In this document: positions 1-9,383 of the stretch, one piece after another | How positions within the stretch are numbered: the first letter of the stretch is position 1 | Layout of the letters: every line of letters begins with the position of its first letter | Assembly: GCA_947487385.1 (NCBI GenBank) | Contig: CANKWU010000001.1 | Span: 139,576 to 203,420, forward strand | Direction of reading: 5' to 3' | Length of the DNA: 63,845 nucleotides | Source: Spartobacteria bacterium | Lineage (GTDB): Bacteria; Verrucomicrobiota; Verrucomicrobiia; Chthoniobacterales; UBA6821 | Notes under the pieces: generated by a model | What the model was told of the DNA's origin: nothing | Database searches by the model: none | What the model saw: the letters and a program-made list of their open reading frames with translations, nothing else | Made by a program: the position numbers and the translations under genes

Positions 1-131
1 ATATCTCTTTAGGAGAGCTTGCCCGAGTGCCCTTTTCATGGAAAAAATGATAGATCGCACGCCATCGCTATAGCTGGGAGGAAAAGAGTGAACGTCGCAG
101 GAAACCATGGTTTCTGCGGCTTTGGTTTCTA

Positions 132-2579
132 GTGCCGTTAATGCTTGTGATGCTCGTCTGCTTTGGGGCTCTGATCGTCTATGGGTGGCTGGTTTCCGAG
201 TTCAAGGCAAAGGCTGATGCTTTTGATCTGGCCAAGATTCCGAAAATGGAGTCGGCGAGCATTATTCTGGACCGCAACGGACAACAGATGGGTAAGATCT
301 TCATCCAAAATCGCCTCCCCATTCCCTATGACCAGATCTCGAAGGAAATGGTCAACGCCATCGTGGCAGAGGAGGACAACCGGTTCTTCGAGCATCACGG
401 CGTCGATTATTTCGGCGTTCTGCGAGCAGCGATTAGCAACTGGCACCAGGGGAAGACAAAGCAGGGGGCCAGCACGGTGACTCAGCAGTTGGCGCGGAAC
501 TCTTTCGATCTCCATGAGAAGAGCTACCGACGCAAGCTCCTGGAGATGTTCCTTGCCGAACGCATTGAGGATCATCTCACCAAGGAGCAGATCATGGAGT
601 ATTACTTGAACCGTGTTTACTTCGGAAGCGGTTTCTATGGTGTCGAGGCTGCTGCTAGGGGTTACTTCGGAAAGGCCGCGAAGAATTTATCTGTGGGAGA
701 GTGCGCGATGCTCGCGGGGTTGCTCAAGAATCCTAATCACTACTCCCCATGGAATAAGCCGGCTGAAGCTAAGAAGGTCCGTGACTTCGTTTTGGGGCGC
801 ATGCGGGAGATGCACCTTATCACGCGCCAAGAATATGAGGGGGCCGTGGAGCTGAATCTCTCCGTGCGTAAAAAAACGAATCCCAACAGGGTCTCCTATG
901 CCATCGACCTTGTCCGCCAGCAGGCTATCGCGGCCCTAGGATATGATACGGCGATGAACGAGGGGGTAAAAATCCAGACGACCTTTGATTCCAAGCTTCA
1001 GATGACGGCGGAGCGGGCCTTAAAAAGCCACCTGACAAAGATTGAGAGCCAACCAGGTTTCGCTCATATAACCTACCAGCAGTACCACCAGATCAATGCA
1101 AAGATGGAAGAGTTGGCCCTGCGAGGTGAGCCTGTCACCATGCCCCCTACCGGCTATCTCCAGGGTGCTGTCTTGGCAGTAGATAACGCCACCGGTGGCA
1201 TCCTCGCTGTTGACGGAGGTCGGGAATTTCTTCACAGCGAATACAATCGTGCTCTTCAGGGGCGCCGTCCGCCCGGCACTCTCTTTACCCCGATGGTGGC
1301 CGCCGCTGCCTATTCAAACGGGCTTTTTCCGGGTGATCCGGTTGACGATGACTGCATTGACAACCATTTTGTGATGATCGGCGGAGTCGATGGCATCCTG
1401 GGGGAATGGGGCGTAGAACGCGCTGACAATGAGTATGAGGGGCCAATGCCCTCGCATGAAGCGGTTGCGCGGGGAAAGAACGCCGCTGTTATCCGTCTCG
1501 GATATATGACAGGTCTTAATCAACTCAAGGAATTTTGCAAGCGTGCCGGTATTCGCTCTCCGCTTCGCGATGTGGCCAATGCCTATCTAGGCTCCAGCGA
1601 GATGTCCCTTGATGAACTGACCCTTGCCTACACGTCATTTCCCGGTGCGGGAACGCGACCTGCCAAGCTCTTCACGATCACGCGAATCACCGATCAGGAG
1701 GGTAATCTTCTTTTTGAAAATCCAGTGACCCGAGTCCAGGTGCTCCCTGCTGAGGCGGCCTATCAGGTGCATACTGTCTTGCAGGATGCACTCTTCAAGG
1801 CATGTGTTCAGGAAGCGGTTGCCTCGGGAATCTCTACGAATGCACCTCTTGCTGGGAAATCCGGGACGGCTTACGACTTCACCGATGCTTGGTTTGTGGG
1901 TTACTCAAGCGCCGTGACCTGCGGTATCTGGGTCGGATTTGACAAACCGCAGAAAATTTACCGTGGCGCCTTCGGCAAGGATCTCGCCCTGCCGATTTGG
2001 GCACAGGTGATGAACGCTTCGCTCGCGGTATTTCCTTCCCGAGAACTTCCGATTCCCTCTGGGTTAAAACAGGTTGGAATCTGCAGAAGTTCGGGCCTTC
2101 TTCCCGCGGAGGGATGCCGCAAGATACCGGGAATGCTTGCCACCGAGTATGCCACGGAGGCCGAGATGCCGACCGGTGTCTGCGATGTCCACGGGGGAGG
2201 GGTGCGGAGTTACAATCGCGATATTGATCAGGCTGAGTGGCCAAGAGCCGCGGCTGCTGTGGATCTGACACGTATCCGACCCATTCCCGTGAATGCCCCG
2301 ACGCTTCTGGCTCAGAGTGATCTTTATCGTGCGGTGAATCCGACCCTGAGCATCGGACCCGAGGATGTGAACATCAAGGTGGCCCGTGCCATATCACCAG
2401 ACGGAAAAGATCCCGGAGCTGACGTTAAAGGCCCCGGGTCGGCTGGTGCAACGAATGTCGCAGTCGCGTTGCCGGTCGCTGAGAAAGAGGTAAGGAAAGC
2501 GGAAGCCGTTCGCCCGATGGATTTGCCGAGTGTTGCACCAGTGATAACGATTCCTGCCCCGAAACCGGCAGAGTTTTAG
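132..2579 (+). CDS. Class A penicillin-binding protein (GT51 transglycosylase plus degenerate transpeptidase)
   Basis: An 815-residue bifunctional-type PBP that would polymerise peptidoglycan glycan strands at the inner membrane. A membrane segment at the N-terminus is followed by a GT51 domain, seen from EEDNRFFEHHGVD (E80/E81 at the catalytic position) and GASTVTQQLARN. The transpeptidase domain is recognisable from residue ~340 to 620 and keeps KSGT at K576. However, the SxxK serine motif reads T383-L-F-T386 after RRPPG, and the SxN motif reads G448-K-N450. By family knowledge this half is therefore probably unable to cross-link. The chosen start is GTG at 132, but in-frame upstream codons (54-131) encode a basic stretch RRRKPWFLRLW typical of PBP N-termini, so the true start may lie upstream (see findings). 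The extreme C-terminus (~690-815) is Pro/Ala-rich and unassigned. It converges on opcA, with 11 bp between the stop codons. Confidence 0.9.
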   Translation: MPLMLVMLVCFGALIVYGWLVSEFKAKADAFDLAKIPKMESASIILDRNGQQMGKIFIQNRLPIPYDQISKEMVNAIVAEEDNRFFEHHGVDYFGVLRAAISNWHQGKTKQGASTVTQQLARNSFDLHEKSYRRKLLEMFLAERIEDHLTKEQIMEYYLNRVYFGSGFYGVEAAARGYFGKAAKNLSVGECAMLAGLLKNPNHYSPWNKPAEAKKVRDFVLGRMREMHLITRQEYEGAVELNLSVRKKTNPNRVSYAIDLVRQQAIAALGYDTAMNEGVKIQTTFDSKLQMTAERALKSHLTKIESQPGFAHITYQQYHQINAKMEELALRGEPVTMPPTGYLQGAVLAVDNATGGILAVDGGREFLHSEYNRALQGRRPPGTLFTPMVAAAAYSNGLFPGDPVDDDCIDNHFVMIGGVDGILGEWGVERADNEYEGPMPSHEAVARGKNAAVIRLGYMTGLNQLKEFCKRAGIRSPLRDVANAYLGSSEMSLDELTLAYTSFPGAGTRPAKLFTITRITDQEGNLLFENPVTRVQVLPAEAAYQVHTVLQDALFKACVQEAVASGISTNAPLAGKSGTAYDFTDAWFVGYSSAVTCGIWVGFDKPQKIYRGAFGKDLALPIWAQVMNASLAVFPSRELPIPSGLKQVGICRSSGLLPAEGCRKIPGMLATEYATEAEMPTGVCDVHGGGVRSYNRDIDQAEWPRAAAAVDLTRIRPIPVNAPTLLAQSDLYRAVNPTLSIGPEDVNIKVARAISPDGKDPGADVKGPGSAGATNVAVALPVAEKEVRKAEAVRPMDLPSVAPVITIPAPKPAEF

Positions 2580-2590
2580 GAGCGCTTTCC

Positions 2591-3631
2591 CTAAGTCCAG
2601 AGTCCCTCGACTGCTTTCAGGGCTTTGGTGTAGAGCGGATGGCGACCTCCGCGGGAGAGTTCTGCCAGGAGAATCTCGCGGGTCTCTTCACGAGGGGCTC
2701 GAACCATCCTGCTGGTGGGTGCGATGTTTGTTCCCTGCGCCGTGGTGACGTAAAGATCGGAACCCGATTCTCTCAGGAGGTTGAATTCCGCGTTCTCGGA
2801 GACAAGGTGCATGCGTGAAATACTGGCTCCCTCACTCTCTTTCAACTCCACACGAATGATGTTACCCAGTGCATCTATGAACTCCGGATTGGCTGAGGGA
2901 TTGCAAAGGATCCATCCCAGACGATCCGCTAACCATCCTATCAGGAGCAGGGCTGTGGTGCGTGATCCGTTGGCATGATCGAGATGGAGTGTTTGCAGGA
3001 GTTGCAGCTCGGACAGGGTGCCGGGAATGTCAAAGATGGATGCCAGAGCCTGTCGTACCGGAAGAGAACGCGCCCAGTTAAGATCGCAGAGTACGGTACG
3101 GGCTTCGGCGAGTTCGGCAATCTGACCGATCAAAGCGAATTGTTCCTTGGGATTTTTCCAATGGCTGCTGTCAAAGAGAAGGCGGTCAACCCAGCGCCAG
3201 AGTTTGCCATCAATCGGCGGTCGAAAATCAGCCTGCCACCAGAGCACCAGCGGAAGGTCAGAGTCGAGATGCGAGAAAACCACGTTTTGAAGCGATCGTG
3301 CCGCCAAGCCGGCTAGCTGAAAGCAAATCTGCTCACTGCACACGGAGCCTCCCTTGGAGCCTCGCAGGTAGCAGTGCATGCTGATCCACGCTTCGGCGCT
3401 ACTCCCCTCGGCTTTGGGATCTGCCTCAATAAGGATCGCCCGCATCGCGTGCTCACCTGCAATGCTCCGGGTGATCTCAGTATTACGCTCAAGGGAAGCG
3501 GGTTTCTCGTTATAGATGGCTAGGTTGATTAGCGATGCGCGGGTTTTGCTCTCGCCGCTCTCTTCCCAGAGTTTTCCAAGTGCTTTTTCAATGCCGCCGA
3601 TCGGCACTGGGATGCCGGGAATGAAGCTCAC
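2591..3631 (-). CDS. opcA: Glucose-6-phosphate dehydrogenase assembly protein OpcA-like
   Basis: A 346-residue protein resembling OpcA, the factor that helps assemble or activate glucose-6-phosphate dehydrogenase in cyanobacteria and actinobacteria. It has no classical catalytic motif. The assignment rests on overall sequence character (for example DSDLPLVLWWQADF, a typical OpcA segment) and on its place directly after zwf. Its GTG start overlaps the zwf stop as GTGA, so the two are very likely translationally coupled. Both would work at the entry of the oxidative pentose phosphate pathway in the cytoplasm. Confidence 0.85.
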   Translation of the reverse strand: MSFIPGIPVPIGGIEKALGKLWEESGESKTRASLINLAIYNEKPASLERNTEITRSIAGEHAMRAILIEADPKAEGSSAEAWISMHCYLRGSKGGSVCSEQICFQLAGLAARSLQNVVFSHLDSDLPLVLWWQADFRPPIDGKLWRWVDRLLFDSSHWKNPKEQFALIGQIAELAEARTVLCDLNWARSLPVRQALASIFDIPGTLSELQLLQTLHLDHANGSRTTALLLIGWLADRLGWILCNPSANPEFIDALGNIIRVELKESEGASISRMHLVSENAEFNLLRESGSDLYVTTAQGTNIAPTSRMVRAPREETREILLAELSRGGRHPLYTKALKAVEGLWT

Positions 3632-5157
3632 ATTCTCCTCCAGGTTACACCATGACGCGCGGCCAGGTCGGCGGCCTCTGCAGGCCCCCAGGAGCCGGCT
3701 GTGTAAAAGGTGAGATCATCGGAACGAGTCTTCCAGGCCTCTTCGATCCCGTCCACGAAGGTCCAGGCCTCCTCCACTTCATCGCGTCTTGCAAAGAGCG
3801 TGGCATCGCCCGACATGGCATCGAGCAGGAGGCGCTCATACGCCTCGGGAGTTGCTTTTCCGAAGGAGGTTCCGTAATGGAAATCCATCTTTACCGGCTC
3901 GATGCGCAGGCTGGATCCGGGCATCTTAGCACTCATGCGGAGGGAGACTCCCTCGTCGGGCTGGATGCGGATCACGAGGACGTTCTCATCGAGGCCCTCA
4001 CCGCTCCGGTTGAAGAGGACGGGAGGGACGCTTTTGAAGGTAATGGCGATCTCGGATCCACCTTTAGGCATCCGCTTGGCGGTTCGGATGAAGAAGGGGA
4101 CGCCCGCCCAACGCCAGTTGTCAATGTTCACCTGAAGGGCCACGAAGGTTTCGGTTGTTGAATCCTTGGGCACCCCCTCGGCCTCGCGGTATCCGGGAAC
4201 GGGTTGTCCATCGATCAATCCAGCGGTGTATTGGGCCCGGACGACATGCTTGAAGACATCATCACCACTTAGGGGGCGAAGGGAACGCAATACCTTCACC
4301 TTCTCGTCGCGTATCGCGTCGGCGCTCAGGTTGGTGGGTGGCTCCATCGCCGTGAGAGTAAGAAGCTGAAGCAAATGGTTCTGGATCATATCTCGCATGG
4401 CCCCGGAGGTATCATAGTAGCCGGCACGTCCCTCGACGCCGAGCGGCTCTACTGCGGTGATCTGAACGTGGCTTATATGATTGGAATCCCAGAGCGATTC
4501 GAAGATCGAATTGGCGAAACGCATCACCATGATGTTCTGGGCGGTTTCCTTGCCCAAATAATGGTCGATACGATAGGTGTCGCATTCTGGGAAGACCTCG
4601 CTGACAAGAGTGTTGAGAAGCTGTGCGCTCTTGAGATCCTTGCCGAAGGGCTTCTCCACGATCACGCGTGCCCAGCTTCCCTGGCTGGCGGTGCTCAGTC
4701 CGCTCTCCCGCAGGTGACTCAAAATGACCGGAAACTGGTCAGGGGCGACTGCGAGGTAGTAGAGGCGATTTCCACCGGATCCGCGGCTGCGATCTGCCTC
4801 CTCCATCTGCCTGGCGAGAGCTTTATAACCCTCGGCCTGATCAAAAGGGCTCTGGTGGTAGATAATCGAGGAGGCGAACTGTGACCAGAGGTCGTCGTTG
4901 AGAGGGGTACGAGAAAACTTACGGGTCGATTCCTCTAGCTCTTTGCGAAACTGCTCGGAGGTTTTTTCTCTTCTTGCAAACCCGATGATCGTGAGAGCCG
5001 GAGGCAGAGCCCCCTCGGCCGCCAGGTTATAGAGTGCGGGGATGAGTTTGCGGTGGGTGAGGTCACCAGTCGCACCGAAGATGACAAGCGTGCAGGGTTC
5101 CGGCGAAAGGCGGTTGGAAATCCCTTCACGGAGGGGATTCAGGGATTGCGATAACAT
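3628..5157 (-). CDS. zwf: Glucose-6-phosphate 1-dehydrogenase
   Basis: Oxidises glucose 6-phosphate to 6-phosphogluconolactone with reduction of NADP(+). At 509 residues it is the normal family length. An N-terminal Rossmann fold is seen at IFGATGDLTHRKLIPALYNL, and the active-site signature RIDHYLGKE carries the substrate-binding His and Lys. It starts at ATG 5157 with no clear Shine-Dalgarno sequence; the leader is a pyrimidine-rich tract on the coding strand. It is the first gene of a zwf-opcA pair. No 6-phosphogluconolactonase or gnd gene is in the window. Confidence 0.97.
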   Translation of the reverse strand: MLSQSLNPLREGISNRLSPEPCTLVIFGATGDLTHRKLIPALYNLAAEGALPPALTIIGFARREKTSEQFRKELEESTRKFSRTPLNDDLWSQFASSIIYHQSPFDQAEGYKALARQMEEADRSRGSGGNRLYYLAVAPDQFPVILSHLRESGLSTASQGSWARVIVEKPFGKDLKSAQLLNTLVSEVFPECDTYRIDHYLGKETAQNIMVMRFANSIFESLWDSNHISHVQITAVEPLGVEGRAGYYDTSGAMRDMIQNHLLQLLTLTAMEPPTNLSADAIRDEKVKVLRSLRPLSGDDVFKHVVRAQYTAGLIDGQPVPGYREAEGVPKDSTTETFVALQVNIDNWRWAGVPFFIRTAKRMPKGGSEIAITFKSVPPVLFNRSGEGLDENVLVIRIQPDEGVSLRMSAKMPGSSLRIEPVKMDFHYGTSFGKATPEAYERLLLDAMSGDATLFARRDEVEEAWTFVDGIEEAWKTRSDDLTFYTAGSWGPAEAADLAARHGVTWRRM

Positions 5158-5301
5158 GGGTGCAAATTGGAAAAGTGAAAAAGGGAAAAAGGGGAAAAAA
5201 TTAAAGGATGAAGCGGTTAAAACAGAAAAGCGAGTTTAGTGTCTTCTTACTCAAGTGTTTGCTTGTTTAACCTTTAACTCTTCAACGGTTCCTTCTCACC
5301 G

Positions 5302-7026
5302 TCAGGGAAGGGGGAACCTTGCCGTGAAGGCCGTAACTTCCTGACGGAGTTTTTCAAGGGCAGCTTCATCATTGCGGGCCTTGAGCCCCGTATCGATGAA
5401 GTCTGCAACCTGCATCATCTCCTCTTCCTTGAGTCCACGCGTGGTCATGGCCGGTGTGCCGAGACGGATCCCTCCGGTCTTACTGATTGGTTCGGTATCA
5501 AATGGAATGGCGTTCTTGTTGACGGTGATGGCGGCCTTGTCGAGAGCCTCCTGAGCTTCGAGTCCGTTGATCCCCTTTGATCGTAGATCGACGAGAACGA
5601 CATGGTTGTCCGTGCCTCCCGAACTGATCGTATAGCCCAGCACAGCGAGGCGTGCAGCGAGTGCCTTGGCATTGAGGACGACCTGCTTGGCGTACTCCTT
5701 GAATGAAGGCAGGAGTGCCTCTTGAAAGCAGACGGCTTTAGCCGCAATGACCTGCATGAGAGGACCTCCCTGAACACCTGGAAATACCTGTCCGTCGATC
5801 TTCTTGGCATATTGCTCTTTGCAAAGGATGAGTCCGGAGCGGGGACCTCGGAGACTTTTGTGCGTTGTTGTGGTCACGAAGTCGGCGTAAGGCACGGGGT
5901 TCGGATGGACGCCTCCAGCAACAAGTCCGGCGATATGTGCCATATCGACGAAGAGGTAGGCACCAACGGAATCAGCAATCTTGCGAAGTCGTGGAAAGTC
6001 GATCTCCCGAGGATAGGCGGAGGCACCAGCGGTGATCATCTTGGGGCGTACCTCCTCGGCTTGCTTCGCAAGCGCATCGTAGTCGATGCGACCGTCGGCT
6101 TGGGATACTCCATAGTGAGTTACCTGGTAGAGCTTGCCGGAGAAGTTGGCCTTGTGTCCGTGAGTCAGGTGACCGCCATGAGCCAGATCCATGGTGAGGA
6201 TTTTGTCGCCCGGTAAAAGCACACTGAAATAGACGGCCATATTGGCCTGACTGCCACTATGAGGCTGGACGTTGGCATGGTCGGCGCCAAAGAGTTTCTT
6301 AGCGCGTTCGATGGCGAGAGTTTCAACGACATCGACATGCTCGCATCCTCCATACCAGCGGCGACCGGGATAGCCCTCGGCGTATTTGTTGGTAAGGCAG
6401 GAGCCCTGGGCTTCCATAACGGCTTGGCTGGTGAAATTCTCCGAGGCAATGAGTTCGATGTGCTCTAGTTGACGGTGATGTTCGGCCGCAATGGCTTCGG
6501 CGATCTCGGGGTCGGTCTTCGCGAGGGCGCTGTTGATTTCTAGTGAAGGGTGGGAGTCGGTTGCTTGTGACATAGTGATTGAAGATTGATCCACAAAATC
6601 GCGGATTTGTACCAGCGCGCTTTTTATGACATCGCGACAGCGCTTGTAGGTAGTGAGTCCCTGACCGATCGGATCCGGAACGTCGCCGCCGTTCCTGGTG
6701 AATTCACCGAGCAGTCGGACCTTTCCGGTTTGCTCCGGGAAAAGGAGGTCAATGAGATGATAATGATCCCTAGTCATTGTAAAAACATGGGAGCAGCGTT
6801 CCAGCAACTCCTCAGTTACCGGTTGGCTGCGAAAGGTGCGCAGATCGATTCCAATTTCCCAGAGGGCAGTGACGGCCGATTGACTCGCTTGAGCTCCCCT
6901 CGGGGCATTCATGCCTGCTGAGAGGACATCGATATCCTTCCGGTCCCGAAGAAGATCCTTCATAAGACCCTCTGCCATCGGGCTTCGGCAGACATTTCCA
7001 GTACAGACGAATAAAATAGTTTTCAT
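5302..7026 (-). CDS. glyA: Fusion: low-molecular-weight protein phosphatase + serine hydroxymethyltransferase
   Basis: One uninterrupted frame of 574 residues. Residues 1-150 are a LMW-PTP/YwlE-type phosphatase: the P-loop C8-TGNVC-R14-S and the general-acid motif D118-P are intact. Residues ~152-574 are a complete GlyA: ASENF, the PLP-lysine region [14 protein letters not shown] with K390, and C-terminal SHMT sequence. GlyA interconverts serine and glycine with tetrahydrofolate. YwlE-family enzymes remove phosphate from Arg or Tyr; the residue that is Thr in arginine phosphatases is Val12 here, which does not settle specificity. The start at ATG 7026 gives MKTILFVC; an in-frame TTG at 7074 would add 16 residues. 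An internal ATG at 6573 (M152) could start a free GlyA, but no ribosome-binding site is visible there. Confidence 0.93.
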   Translation of the reverse strand: MKTILFVCTGNVCRSPMAEGLMKDLLRDRKDIDVLSAGMNAPRGAQASQSAVTALWEIGIDLRTFRSQPVTEELLERCSHVFTMTRDHYHLIDLLFPEQTGKVRLLGEFTRNGGDVPDPIGQGLTTYKRCRDVIKSALVQIRDFVDQSSITMSQATDSHPSLEINSALAKTDPEIAEAIAAEHHRQLEHIELIASENFTSQAVMEAQGSCLTNKYAEGYPGRRWYGGCEHVDVVETLAIERAKKLFGADHANVQPHSGSQANMAVYFSVLLPGDKILTMDLAHGGHLTHGHKANFSGKLYQVTHYGVSQADGRIDYDALAKQAEEVRPKMITAGASAYPREIDFPRLRKIADSVGAYLFVDMAHIAGLVAGGVHPNPVPYADFVTTTTHKSLRGPRSGLILCKEQYAKKIDGQVFPGVQGGPLMQVIAAKAVCFQEALLPSFKEYAKQVVLNAKALAARLAVLGYTISSGGTDNHVVLVDLRSKGINGLEAQEALDKAAITVNKNAIPFDTEPISKTGGIRLGTPAMTTRGLKEEEMMQVADFIDTGLKARNDEAALEKLRQEVTAFTARFPLP

Positions 7027-7237
7027 GAAGGACGGTTTGCCTGTTGGAAAAGGAAAACCATTGCGATGATTCAACGTTATTAATCTAAAAATTCGAAGTC
7101 AATACGGGTATGGATGAAATTTTTCCGTATAAATAACATTTTCATCTTTTACCTCTATAGAGTTACCGGTTAAACAGTGAAGTCTTTTTTAGTGACAATC
7201 AGCGAGAACAAGTGATACGTTTCTCAACTTAAATATT

Positions 7238-7801
7238 ATGCAACGCAAAAGTGCCTTCTCCCGCAGACTCCCCGATCTGGTAACTGAGGAACTGGTAGCA
7301 GTTCTTTCCAAAAAAGGGGCTTCCTTTGAGTTTAAGCAACTCTTCGATGTCGTTCACGACCGTCTGAAGAAGCGAAATGCAGCAAGCGGGGGAGAGGAAA
7401 TGCTCCGTCTCCGTGCTTACGAGAAGCTACAGCACCTTGTTTCCCGCAACATGGTTAAAAAAAGCGGAAAGAAGTACAAGGGCCTGGTCTCCCTTGCCAA
7501 TGCTATCGCACCGGAGGAGCCACTCCCGGCCCCTCAGATTCCTGCTGTCGTCTCTATCAAGCCTGTGGCTGCTCTTGCCCAATTACTCAAGAAGCCTACT
7601 CCTGCTAAAGCTTCGAAGTTGGCTGCCAAACCAGTCGTCAAGAAAGTGGCTAACAAAGAGGCGGCTAACAAAGTTCCGGTAAAGAAACCCACCCCCAAGG
7701 CACCAGCGAAGATCGCTAGGACTGCAACCAGTAAATCCGTATCTGTGAAAAAGCCGGTTCAGAAAGCTTCGGCAAAGAAGACCACGGTTAAGCGCAAATA
7801 A
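7238..7801 (+). CDS. Histone H1-like protein with Lys/Ala/Pro-rich tail
   Basis: A 187-residue basic protein. Residues ~1-95 form a compact, mostly helical region (QRKSAFSRRLPDLVTEEL start) with a possible winged-helix character. Residues ~105-187 are low complexity, with repeated Lys, Ala, Pro, Val and Thr (AKK, KKP and AKP motifs). Such tails bind DNA in bacterial H1-like proteins, including Hc1/Hc2 of Chlamydia, so a nucleoid role is a reasonable inference. No catalytic motif is seen. It starts at ATG 7238 behind an A/T-rich leader with no Shine-Dalgarno sequence. It lies 12 bp upstream of nuoA. Confidence 0.75.
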   Translation: MQRKSAFSRRLPDLVTEELVAVLSKKGASFEFKQLFDVVHDRLKKRNAASGGEEMLRLRAYEKLQHLVSRNMVKKSGKKYKGLVSLANAIAPEEPLPAPQIPAVVSIKPVAALAQLLKKPTPAKASKLAAKPVVKKVANKEAANKVPVKKPTPKAPAKIARTATSKSVSVKKPVQKASAKKTTVKRK

Positions 7802-7813
7802 TATCATCCAATT

Positions 7814-8206
7814 ATGGACGGATCTCTAGGATATTTAGGAGGCTACGGCTCCCTTCTCATTCACATTGTGGTTTGTATTGGTCTTGCTTTGACCATGTGG
7901 ATAGCCAATGTTGTGCTCGGACGGATCGGTACTCGTACAGGCGTTAAAGATGTTGCCTATGAGTGTGGTATGCTACCCGAGCCAGGCCCTCAACCACGCT
8001 TTAGTGTTAAGTTCTATCTGGTGGCGATGCTGTTCATCTTGTTTGATATTGAAATCGTCTTCCTTTACCCTTGGTCGGTGGTTTATCGAGAATATCTGAT
8101 GCAGTATGGTATTGGTATTCTTTGGACGCTTGTAACCTTTTCCGTCATTCTTTTTGTTGGCTATATTTACGCCATCAAGAAGGGTGCCTTGGATTGGTCC
8201 AAATAA
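7814..8206 (+). CDS. nuoA: NADH-quinone oxidoreductase subunit A
   Basis: A small membrane subunit of complex I, 130 residues with three predicted transmembrane helices. The family signature VAYECGM is followed by a segment ending RFSVKFY, then the acidic helix LFDIEIVFLYPW. These place it in the NuoA/NdhC family. No nuoB or other complex I gene follows; a tRNA gene comes next. It sits 12 bp after the histone-like gene and may be co-transcribed with it. Confidence 0.95.
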   Translation: MDGSLGYLGGYGSLLIHIVVCIGLALTMWIANVVLGRIGTRTGVKDVAYECGMLPEPGPQPRFSVKFYLVAMLFILFDIEIVFLYPWSVVYREYLMQYGIGILWTLVTFSVILFVGYIYAIKKGALDWSK

Positions 8207-8268
8207 TCATCTGTAGGAGGGTCTTGACCTCTTCTGTTATCGAGGTATGGTTTCATTCCCAGTTTTTA

Positions 8269-8360
8269 GGAAGGGTGGCTGAGTCCGGTTTAAGGCACTC
8301 GACTCGAAATCGAACGTGGGGTTATTCCCACCGAGGGTTCGAATCCCTCCCCTTCCGCCA
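8269..8360 (+). tRNA. tRNA-Ser (anticodon CGA)
   Basis: A 92-nt class II tRNA. The acceptor stem is GGAAGGG/CCCTTCC followed by G and an encoded CCA. The anticodon loop is CT-CGA-AA, the long variable arm has a GTGGG/CCCAC stem, and the T arm is GAGGG-TTCGAAT-CCCTC. The anticodon stem has one outer mismatch. It reads UCG codons. Confidence 0.95.
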
Positions 8361-8361
8361 A

Positions 8362-8388
8362 ACTGCCCTAAAGTTTTTCTAGGGCAGT
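8362..8388 (+). terminator. Hairpin directly after tRNA-Ser
   Basis: A perfect 9-bp stem, ACTGCCCTA/TAGGGCAGT, whose loop contains a run of five T. It begins one base after the tRNA CCA. It lacks a T-run 3' of the stem, so it may be a weak terminator or a processing signal. Confidence 0.45.
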
Positions 8389-8592
8389 GACTTGAATAGT
8401 GAGGGATGAAGAAACTTGGTTCGACTGCCATGCCGCGATAAGCGGCATAGTATCAATACGAAGAATCGTTAGCACCTTGTCAAAAGACAAGGAAGCTCCG
8501 GGATCTTCTCCATTTAAGGATTTATACTCAGGTTGGCCTGGCTTGCAGGCACCTTTGCGTCCGGTATGGAAGATTTCAATTCAGGGGTTCCT

Positions 8593-9369
8593 TTACTCCG
8601 CTGGCACAGCAGCAGCTACTATCTCGGCAAAGCTGCGTGGATCGAGGCTGGCCCCGCCAACTAGAGCCCCATCGATATCGGGTTGGGAGAGGAGTTCGCG
8701 GGCAGTGACTGCGGTGACACTTCCTCCATAGAGGATGCGGGTTTTGTCGGCAATATCATCTCCTGAGGAAGTCTTGATATAATCGCGAATGAACTGATGG
8801 GCTTCCTGGGCCTGTGCGGGGCTGGCTGTGAGTCCTGTGCCGATCGCCCATACTGGCTCGTAAGCGATGACGATCTCCTCGAGTTGTTCTGAGGAAAGTC
8901 CATTCAGCGCCCCTTGGAGTTGGGCTTCAAGAATGGTTTTTTCCTGACCGGCCTGGCGCTCCTCCAGTGTCTCGCCGACGCAGAGGATAGGACGGAGTTC
9001 TGAAGCGAGAGCCGTTACAACCTTGCGGTTCACGAGTTCATCCGTCTCACCGAAGAGTCGGCGCCTCTCGCTGTGGCCTACCAAGACATAGCGTACGAAG
9101 AGATCACGCAGCATGGTTGCCGAGATCTCCCCGGTATAGGCACCCTTGGTCTCGGGGGACATATTTTGCGCTCCAAGACGGATCTTCTGCGTTCCTCCAA
9201 GAATTTCGGAGGCCTTGGCAAGGGCCGTGAAGGGGGGGAGGATGGCGATATCAACGTTGTTAACCGTTTCTGTCTCCTGACGGAAGACCTCCAAGTAGGG
9301 GGCGACCTCCGAGGAGGTCATGTTCATCTTCCAGTTACCTGCAACAAATTTCTTGCGTGGGAATGCCAT
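8593..9369 (-). CDS. tpiA: Triosephosphate isomerase
   Basis: Interconverts dihydroxyacetone phosphate and glyceraldehyde 3-phosphate. It has 258 residues, the normal length. Visible motifs are FVAGNWKMN at the N-terminus (catalytic Lys), GHSERR (electrophilic His), AYEPVWAIGTG (catalytic Glu), and the phosphate-binding GGSV and GALVGGASL. Its ATG lies 14 bp after the pgk stop, so pgk and tpiA form an operon. The 203 bp between tRNA-Ser and this gene contain two small hairpins (8430-8448 and 8475-8492) but no gene. Confidence 0.97.
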   Translation of the reverse strand: MAFPRKKFVAGNWKMNMTSSEVAPYLEVFRQETETVNNVDIAILPPFTALAKASEILGGTQKIRLGAQNMSPETKGAYTGEISATMLRDLFVRYVLVGHSERRRLFGETDELVNRKVVTALASELRPILCVGETLEERQAGQEKTILEAQLQGALNGLSSEQLEEIVIAYEPVWAIGTGLTASPAQAQEAHQFIRDYIKTSSGDDIADKTRILYGGSVTAVTARELLSQPDIDGALVGGASLDPRSFAEIVAAAVPAE

Positions 9370-9383
9370 ATTGAATTTTAAGA

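Noticed and set aside
3-73. Open frames ending at 50 (VPFSWKK) and 73 (IDRTPSL) at the left edge, possible 3' end of an upstream gene
   Set aside because: Two frames are possible and each is too short to choose or identify.
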